Source of the DNA: an uncultured Collinsella sp.
Lineage (GTDB): Bacteria > Actinomycetota > Coriobacteriia > Coriobacteriales > Coriobacteriaceae
Direction: 5' to 3'
Assembly (NCBI GenBank): GCA_902494135.1
Contig: CABUSE010000043.1
Location: forward strand, 1 to 9,922
DNA: 9,922 bases
Below, one piece after another: positions 5,444-9,922 of this stretch (the stretch's first letter is position 1; every line of letters starts with the position of its first letter). The notes below the pieces were generated by a model. It worked only from the letters and a program-made list of their open reading frames with translations. It ran no database searches and was not told the DNA's origin. The position numbers and the translations under genes are program-made.

Positions 5444-6292
5444 ATGGAGTATCTGAAGCTCAATAACGACGTAGAGATGCCCATCGAGGGTTTGGGCACC
5501 TTCCTCATGACCCCGGCCGAGGCCGAGGCGGCCGCAACCGCCGCGCTCGCGGCTGGCTACGAGCACATCGACACCGCCAACGCCTACATGAACGAGCGCG
5601 CCGTGGGCCGTGCCATCGCCAAGAGCGGCATCGCGCGCGACAAGATCTTCGTCTCCACCAAGCTCTGGCCGAGCGTCTACGACGCGGGCATGCCGGCGGT
5701 GGACGCCACGCTCCAGCGTCTGGGGCTCGACTACGTCGACATGCTCATCCTGCACCAGCCGGTAGGCGACTACCTGGCCGCGTGGCGCACAATGGAGGAG
5801 GCGTACCGCGCGGGCAAGGTGCGCGCCCTCGGCCTCTCCAACTTCCCGCAAGACAAGATCGCCGAGATCATCGAGATCGCCAACATCAAGCCGCAGCTCG
5901 TGACCGTTGAGTGCCACCCCTACCACGCCCAGCGCGACCTGCACGCCTACCTCGCGCCGTACGGCACGGTGATCGAGGCGTGGTACCCGCTCGGCCACGG
6001 CGACAAAGGTCTTCTGGAGGAGCCCGTCTTCGTCGCTCTCGCTGAGAAGTACGGCAAGACCCCGGCCCAGGTGATCCTGCGCTGGCACGTGCAGATGGGC
6101 ACCTCCATCATCCCCGGCTCCAAGAACCCCGCCCACATCGCCGACAACGCGAACATCTTCGACTTCTCCCTCACCGAAGACGAGATGGCCGAGATTGCCA
6201 AGCTCGACGGGACCATGACCTACTACACCGCCACTGAGGAAGCACTCGCGGGCTACCTGGCCATACGCCCCGATTTCGACGCGCAGGAGTAG
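5444..6292 (+). CDS. Aldo/keto reductase (first of two paralogues)
   Basis: A 282-residue NAD(P)H-dependent aldo/keto reductase of the AKR5/prostaglandin-F-synthase-like bacterial group. The catalytic tetrad is intact: Asp43 (HIDTANAY), Tyr48, Lys73 (STKLW) and His104 (ILHQP). GLSNF (130-134) and IPGSK (223-227) are the strand and NADP phosphate-binding motifs. It should reduce aldehydes or ketones to alcohols in the cytosol as a single TIM barrel; substrate range cannot be told. AAGGAGGAG (5432-5440) precedes ATG 5444. The gene faces away from the LysR regulator and probably depends on it. It resembles the reductase at 6604-7455 along its whole length, pointing to an old duplication. No terminator follows, so transcription may continue into the downstream genes. 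Confidence 0.93.
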   Translation: MEYLKLNNDVEMPIEGLGTFLMTPAEAEAAATAALAAGYEHIDTANAYMNERAVGRAIAKSGIARDKIFVSTKLWPSVYDAGMPAVDATLQRLGLDYVDMLILHQPVGDYLAAWRTMEEAYRAGKVRALGLSNFPQDKIAEIIEIANIKPQLVTVECHPYHAQRDLHAYLAPYGTVIEAWYPLGHGDKGLLEEPVFVALAEKYGKTPAQVILRWHVQMGTSIIPGSKNPAHIADNANIFDFSLTEDEMAEIAKLDGTMTYYTATEEALAGYLAIRPDFDAQE

Positions 6293-6306
6293 CACTCAGA
6301 CGATAA

Positions 6307-6498
6307 CGGACCAACCAAGCCGCCACCGAGGACCAGTCGGTTGTCGAGGACGAGCCCGCCGCAGTGCCCGCTGCAGACGGCAACGTCCTCGTGGCCTACT
6401 ACTCGGCGCAGGGCCACACCGCTGTCGTAGCTCAGGCCATCGCCGACGAGCTCGGCGCCGATCTCTTTGAGGTGACGCCTAGAACCCGCGGGTTATAG
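6307..6498 (+). pseudogene. N-terminal remnant of a (probably exported) flavodoxin
   Basis: This gap encodes, without any ATG, an Ala/Glu/Pro-rich linker (QAATEDQSVVEDEPAAVPAA) followed by NVLVAYYSAQGHTAVVAQ and ADELGADLFEVTP, ending at TAG 6496-6498. VLVAYYSAxGHT is the first strand and phosphate loop of a flavodoxin (S-A-Q-G-H-T). LGADLFEVTP is the usual end of its first helix and second strand, where intact proteins continue with EPYT. An in-frame TAA at 6304-6306 closes the frame upstream. Coriobacterial exported flavodoxins carry such a linker between the lipoprotein signal and the domain, so both the signal and the last two thirds of the protein have been lost. It lies between the two aldo/keto reductase genes. 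Confidence 0.65.
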
Positions 6499-6528
6499 CC
6501 CCGTGCGCACCCCAGCGTTATAGAACCC
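6479..6528 (+). promoter_or_regulatory. Repeated TA(G/T)AACCC half-sites upstream of the second aldo/keto reductase
   Basis: AACCCGCGGGTT (6483-6494) is a perfect 12-bp palindrome, extended to 6479-6498 with one mismatched pair. Its half-site TAGAACCC (6480-6487) recurs as TAGAACCC at 6521-6528. The inverted arm reads TATAACCC (6497-6490). Three related half-sites within 50 bases, about 75 bases before ATG 6604, suggest an operator. GGTTATA (6491-6497) also occurs in the LysR palindrome at 5355-5361. No convincing -35/-10 pair was found downstream; TATGGT (6566-6571) is the only -10-like sequence. Confidence 0.4.
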
Positions 6529-6603
6529 TCACCAACGGAAACTTCCGCCGGCGCGGCGCCCCTCGTATGGTGGATACGTCAAGTTGCGAGAAAGGAAGGC
6601 ACC

Positions 6604-7455
6604 ATGGACTACATCACCTTGAACAACGGCGTCAGGATGCCGCAGCTCGGCTTCGGCGTGTACCAGATCCCGGACGCCGCGGAATGCCAGCGCGCCGTGG
6701 AGGACGCGCTCTCGGTCGGCTACCGGCTGCTCGACACGGCCGCGAGCTACGGCAACGAAGAGGCGGTCGGGGCCGCCATTCGTGCGAGCGGCCTGCCGCG
6801 CGACGAGGTGTTCGTGACGACCAAGCTGTGGATGTCGGATGTGAGCTACGAGGGGGCCAAGCGCGGCTTCGACGCGTCGCTCAAGCGGCTGGGGCTCGAC
6901 TACGTCGACCTCTACCTCATCCATCAGCCGTTCGGCGACGTCTTCGGCGCGTGGCGCGCCATGGAGGAGCTCTACGAGCAGGGCGTTATCCGCGCCATAG
7001 GCACGGCTAACTTCTACCCCGATCATCTCGCAAACCTCATCTCGTTCAACCGCATCGCCCCCGCCGTGAACCAAGTCGAGTGCAACGTGTTCTTCCAGCA
7101 GCGCGAGGCGCAGGAGTACATGGTCGGCAAGGAGGTAGCCATGGAGGGCTGGGCGCCCTTTGCGGAGGGCAGAAACGACCTCTTCCGCAACGAGGTCCTC
7201 GCTCGCATCGGCGAGGCGCACGGCAAGACGGTCGCCCAGGTCGTGCTGCGCTGGCTGCTGCAGCGCGGTGTGGTCTGCATCCCTAAGAGCACGCACCGCG
7301 ATCGCATGGAGCAGAACTTCGACGTCTTCGACTTCGCGCTGGGCGACGACGAGATGGTCGCCATCGCCGCGCTCGACACCGGGCGCAGCGCGTTCTTCGA
7401 CCACCACGACCCCGCCACCATCGAATGGATGTCCGGGCTCGTGCGCAACGTGTAG
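6604..7455 (+). CDS. Aldo/keto reductase (second paralogue)
   Basis: A 283-residue aldo/keto reductase with an intact tetrad: Asp44 (LLDTAASY), Tyr49, Lys74 (TTKLW) and His107 (LIHQP). IPKS (226-229) is the NADP-binding motif. The usual GxSNF strand is GTANF here. The C-terminal tail (FFDHHDPATIEW) is typical of this bacterial subgroup and helps shape the substrate pocket. AGGAAGG (6593-6599) sets ATG 6604. It shares with the first reductase the stretch GLDYVD and the HQP-GD-AWR-MEE pattern, but they differ enough that their substrates may differ. The alcohol dehydrogenase starts 44 bases after its stop, so the two are probably co-transcribed and may act on the same kind of carbonyl compound. 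Confidence 0.93.
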   Translation: MDYITLNNGVRMPQLGFGVYQIPDAAECQRAVEDALSVGYRLLDTAASYGNEEAVGAAIRASGLPRDEVFVTTKLWMSDVSYEGAKRGFDASLKRLGLDYVDLYLIHQPFGDVFGAWRAMEELYEQGVIRAIGTANFYPDHLANLISFNRIAPAVNQVECNVFFQQREAQEYMVGKEVAMEGWAPFAEGRNDLFRNEVLARIGEAHGKTVAQVVLRWLLQRGVVCIPKSTHRDRMEQNFDVFDFALGDDEMVAIAALDTGRSAFFDHHDPATIEWMSGLVRNV

Positions 7456-7499
7456 ACGAGCGGTCAGACCGCACTGATAACTTACTAGGAGGAATTGCC

Positions 7500-8663
7500 A
7501 TGAACTCATTCACGTACGACTACCCGGTCAGGAACTACTTCGGCGAGGGGGCCATGGACCAGGCACTCGACGCCGAGATGGGTGCCATGGGCAAGACAGT
7601 GATGCTCGCCTACGGCGGAGGTTCGGTCAAGCGAACCGGCGTCTACGGCCACGTGGTCGATAAGCTCACGAGCGCGGGCAAGCGCGTGGTGGACTTCGGC
7701 GGCATCATGCCCAACCCGACCTACGAGAAGTGCCAGGAAGGCGCCGCGCTCGCACGCGAGGAGCAGGTCGACTTCATTCTCGCCGTCGGCGGCGGGTCGG
7801 TCTTCGACTGCTGCAAGGTGGTCTCCGCGCAGGCGATGCTTGATGAGGACATCGAGACGTTCGAGCACGTCGACGGCAAGATGCCGAGCTCGTTCATCCC
7901 CATGGGCTGCATCGTGACACTCTCCGGCACGGGCGCCGAGCAGAACAACGGGGCCGTCATCACCAACGAGGAGACACACGTGAAGGGCGCCTATCTGGGG
8001 GCGATGCCCATGTGGGCGGCGCTCGACCCGGCGCTCACGCTCACCGTACCGCACGCGCAGTTCATGAGCGGCGCGTTCGACACGCTCTCGCACTGCATGG
8101 AGAGCTATTTCGGAAGCCCGCGCGGACGCAACGTCACCGACGACATCAACCTCGCCATCCAGCGCAACGTCATCCGCAACATGCGCGTCATCGCGGACGA
8201 CGACCAGAACCTCGATGCCAGAAGCGAGCTCGTATACGACTCCGCCATGGCCGAGAACGGCGTGCTCAAGATCGGCAAGTCAACGGACTTCCAGGCGCAC
8301 ATGATCCAGCACCAGTACGGCGCGTACACCCACACCAACCACGGAATGGGCCTCGCGGTCATCCATCCTGAGCTCTACCGCCACCTGGCCCCCGAGGCAC
8401 CCGCGCAGTTCGCCCGCTGGGCGCGCGAGGTGTGGGGCGTCGACGCCAAGGGCAAAGACGACCTTACGGTGGCGCTCGAGGGCATCGACCGCCTGCAGAC
8501 GTTCATCGGCAAGATGGGGCTTCCCACGAGCTTCGCCGAGATGGGCTCCGACGCGTCCGACGAGACGCTGCACAAGGTTGCGGGCACCTGCGTGCTCACC
8601 GGCGGCTGCGCCAAGAAACTGGAGCGCAGCGAGGTGTTCCAGATTCTGACCGAGTGCCTCTAG
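7500..8663 (+). CDS. Iron-containing-type alcohol dehydrogenase, YqhD/BDH-like
   Basis: A 387-residue group III alcohol dehydrogenase, the same length as E. coli YqhD. YGGGSVKRTG (38-47) and AVGGGSVFD (95-103) form the NADP(H)-binding Rossmann part. Metal ligands Asp194 and His198 (GAFDTLSH), His267 (DFQAHM) and His281 (THTNHG) fall at the same residue numbers as in YqhD. YqhD is an NADPH-dependent reductase of short and peroxidation-derived aldehydes that protects against carbonyl stress; butanol dehydrogenases share the fold. ATG 7500 has AGGAGG (7487-7492) seven bases upstream; a longer frame upstream overlaps the preceding gene and lacks such a site. It is the last gene of the aldo/keto reductase unit, followed 40 bases later by a terminator. 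A small palindrome, GCGGTC-A-GACCGC (7460-7472), lies in the gap before it. Confidence 0.93.
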   Translation: MNSFTYDYPVRNYFGEGAMDQALDAEMGAMGKTVMLAYGGGSVKRTGVYGHVVDKLTSAGKRVVDFGGIMPNPTYEKCQEGAALAREEQVDFILAVGGGSVFDCCKVVSAQAMLDEDIETFEHVDGKMPSSFIPMGCIVTLSGTGAEQNNGAVITNEETHVKGAYLGAMPMWAALDPALTLTVPHAQFMSGAFDTLSHCMESYFGSPRGRNVTDDINLAIQRNVIRNMRVIADDDQNLDARSELVYDSAMAENGVLKIGKSTDFQAHMIQHQYGAYTHTNHGMGLAVIHPELYRHLAPEAPAQFARWAREVWGVDAKGKDDLTVALEGIDRLQTFIGKMGLPTSFAEMGSDASDETLHKVAGTCVLTGGCAKKLERSEVFQILTECL

Positions 8664-8702
8664 ATCGGCGGGGGTCCCGATCAGCCCGCGCCGAAGGAAA
8701 CA

Positions 8703-8743
8703 GGAAGGCTCCTCGTTTTTCCCGAGGAGCCTTCTGAGTTTTT
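8703..8743 (+). terminator. Intrinsic terminator after the alcohol dehydrogenase gene
   Basis: GAAGGCTCCTCG (8704-8715) pairs with CGAGGAGCCTTC (8723-8734), a perfect 12-bp stem with a seven-base loop TTTTTCC. TGAG and five T residues (8739-8743) follow. It starts 40 bases after the stop at 8663 and ends the reductase/dehydrogenase transcript. A weaker hairpin, GATCGG/CCGATC (8663-8668 and 8677-8682), lies just before it. Confidence 0.9.
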
Positions 8744-8837
8744 GCCCGATTGTGAAACCATGTGGCTTGCAGGTGCGGCGGTTCCGAAACGTCCCCATCG
8801 GTCGCCATCGGACCGTACGAAACCGTATGAAATACAG

Positions 8838-8849
8838 GAACAAGTGTTC
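8838..8849. promoter_or_regulatory. LexA (SOS) box-like palindrome
   Basis: GAACAAGTGTTC fits the Gram-positive LexA site GAAC-N4-GTTC, including the R-N-R-Y centre. It lies only five bases beyond the guaA stop, between two convergent genes, so no start codon in this window is placed to be controlled by it. It may be a chance match or the leftover of a lost SOS gene. The sequence match is clear; function is doubtful. Confidence 0.3.
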
Positions 8850-8854
8850 TATTA

Positions 8855-9922
8855 CTATTCCCACTCGATGGTCGCGGGCGGCTTGGACGTGATGTCATAG
8901 CACACGCGGTTGGCGCCGGGAACCTCGGCAACGATACGGCCGGAGATGCGGGCCAGTACGTCGTAGGGCAGCTTGGCCCAGTCGGCGGTCATGGCATCGC
9001 TGGACTCGACGGCGCGCAGGATGATCGGGCGCTGATAGGTGCGCTCGTCGCCCATAACGCCGACGGACTTGATGTCGGGCAGGACCGCGAAGTACTGCCA
9101 GCAGCTGTGCTCGGAGTTGCGCTCGCCGGTCTGCTCAAACAGACGCTGGTTGTAGGCGTCGAGCTCCTCGCGCACGATGGCGTCAGCGTTCTTGAGGATC
9201 TCGAGCTTCTCCTTGTCGACCGCGCCGATGATGCGGATGGCCAGACCCGGGCCCGGGAAAGGCTGGCGGAACACGATGTGACCCGGCAGGCCCAGCGCCA
9301 GACCAAGCGCGCGGACCTCGTCCTTAAAGAAGTGGTCGAGCGGCTCAATAAGGTCGAAGTGCACGCCCTCGGGGAACGGGATCAGGTTGTGGTGGCTCTT
9401 GATGGTGGCCGTCTTGCCGCCCGTCTTGCGAGCGCCGGACTCGATGATGTCGGGGTAGATGGTGCCCTGAGCCAGGTACTTGACCGGCTTGCCATCGGTC
9501 TCAAGCTGCTGAGCCACGGCGAAGAACTCTTTCCAGAACTGCGTACCGATAATGCGGCGCTTCTCCTCGGGCTCGGTCACGCCGGCCAGAAGCTCGGCAT
9601 AACGGTCCTCGGCGTGGACGTGGATAAAGTCGACATCGAACTGCTTGGTGAAGACCTCCTCCACCTGCTCGGGCTCACCCTTGCGCAGCAGACCGTGGTT
9701 GATGAACACGCAGGTCATCTGCTTGCCCACGGCGCGGGCGCCCAGCGCAGCCACGACGGAGGAGTCGACGCCGCCGGACAGGGCCAGAATCACGCGGTCG
9801 TCGCCGACCTTCTCGCGGAACTCGGCCGTCATGGTCTCGACCAGGTTGTCCATGCTCCAGTTGGGCTCCAGGCCGCAGATCTCAAACAGGAAGTTGCTCA
9901 GCAGCTGCTGACCGTACTCGGA
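8855..9922 (-). CDS. guaA: GMP synthase (glutamine-hydrolysing), C-terminal two thirds (partial)
   Basis: The frame is open to the window edge and gives the last 355 residues of a protein that is usually about 510-525 long; the N-terminal glutamine amidotransferase domain lies outside. The first residues, LLSNFLFEICGLEPNWSMDN, are the usual junction between the two catalytic domains. The ATP-pyrophosphatase P-loop SGGVDSS is at 9758-9778. GTIYPDIIES, KSHHN and RQPFPGPGLAIRIIG are diagnostic GuaA blocks, and the dimerisation domain ends in the conserved PPATIEWE. The enzyme converts XMP, ATP and glutamine to GMP in purine synthesis. The ATG at 9853 is internal, not the start. It is a housekeeping gene, convergent with the alcohol dehydrogenase, and marks the edge of the accessory region. 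Confidence 0.98.
   Translation of the reverse strand, partial: SEYGQQLLSNFLFEICGLEPNWSMDNLVETMTAEFREKVGDDRVILALSGGVDSSVVAALGARAVGKQMTCVFINHGLLRKGEPEQVEEVFTKQFDVDFIHVHAEDRYAELLAGVTEPEEKRRIIGTQFWKEFFAVAQQLETDGKPVKYLAQGTIYPDIIESGARKTGGKTATIKSHHNLIPFPEGVHFDLIEPLDHFFKDEVRALGLALGLPGHIVFRQPFPGPGLAIRIIGAVDKEKLEILKNADAIVREELDAYNQRLFEQTGERNSEHSCWQYFAVLPDIKSVGVMGDERTYQRPIILRAVESSDAMTADWAKLPYDVLARISGRIVAEVPGANRVCYDITSKPPATIEWE

Noticed and set aside
5366..6295. Long minus-strand open frame (309 codons) opposite the first aldo/keto reductase
   Set aside because: It mirrors codon structure of the real high-GC gene, has low-complexity Val/Leu/Gly/Asp composition, and has no recognisable motif.
6534..6550. 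CGGAAACTTCCG palindrome before the second aldo/keto reductase as an operator
   Set aside because: Only five-base arms in a GC-rich stretch; too short to support on its own.
7425..7499. Upstream extension of the alcohol dehydrogenase frame to 7425
   Set aside because: It overlaps the end of the second aldo/keto reductase and adds residues absent from the family; ATG 7500 with AGGAGG gives exactly the YqhD length.
6529..7509. Long minus-strand open frame (326 codons) opposite the second aldo/keto reductase
   Set aside because: Same antisense artefact of GC-rich coding sequence; the plus-strand product is an intact enzyme with a full catalytic tetrad.

Overview
The window is high-GC bacterial DNA with strong Shine-Dalgarno sequences (AGGAGG and close variants) and short intergenic gaps. 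Protein style, codon use and gene content (guaA, secreted-type flavodoxin remnants, a decayed actinobacterial-type AAA ATPase, several aldo/keto reductases) suggest a gut Coriobacteriia such as Collinsella. That assignment comes from recognition, not from a search.

Layout. Positions 1-270 hold the last 89 codons of a gyrase/topoisomerase IV A-subunit gene, followed by a strong hairpin. Positions 410-941 hold three in-phase 19-bp tandem repeats and a decayed AAA-type ATPase gene that has lost its P-loop and most of its middle. On the minus strand come a cysteine-rich FMN flavoprotein (1050-1580) and a tightly coupled two-gene operon: a carboxymuconolactone decarboxylase-cupin fusion (2702-3466), then a dienelactone-hydrolase-like alpha/beta hydrolase (1728-2699). 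A MerR-family regulator (3743-4183) diverges from this operon across a well-formed MerR-type dyad promoter. The operon's leader also contains the C-terminal remnant of another flavodoxin-fold reductase. A LysR-type regulator (4415-5314, minus) diverges from an aldo/keto reductase (5444-6292). A second, paralogous aldo/keto reductase (6604-7455) and a YqhD/BDH-type alcohol dehydrogenase (7500-8663) follow. An N-terminal remnant of a flavodoxin (6307-6498) lies between the two reductases. The window closes with a terminator and the 3' two thirds of guaA (8855-9922, minus).

Taken together, 1050-8663 reads as a carbonyl/electrophile reduction and detoxification region with two local regulators (MerR with a cysteine at position 52; LysR). 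It has two aldo/keto reductases, a YqhD-like aldehyde reductase, an FMN/Fe-S-type flavoprotein, and a MerR-controlled decarboxylase-cupin plus hydrolase pair whose substrate is unknown. The same region has two flavodoxin-fold gene remnants and one ATPase pseudogene, so it has undergone repeated gain and loss. I see no CRISPR array, tRNA, rRNA or insertion sequence. No wholly new system is proven. The best candidates for something undescribed are the MerR-controlled pair and the tandem repeats before the ATPase pseudogene.
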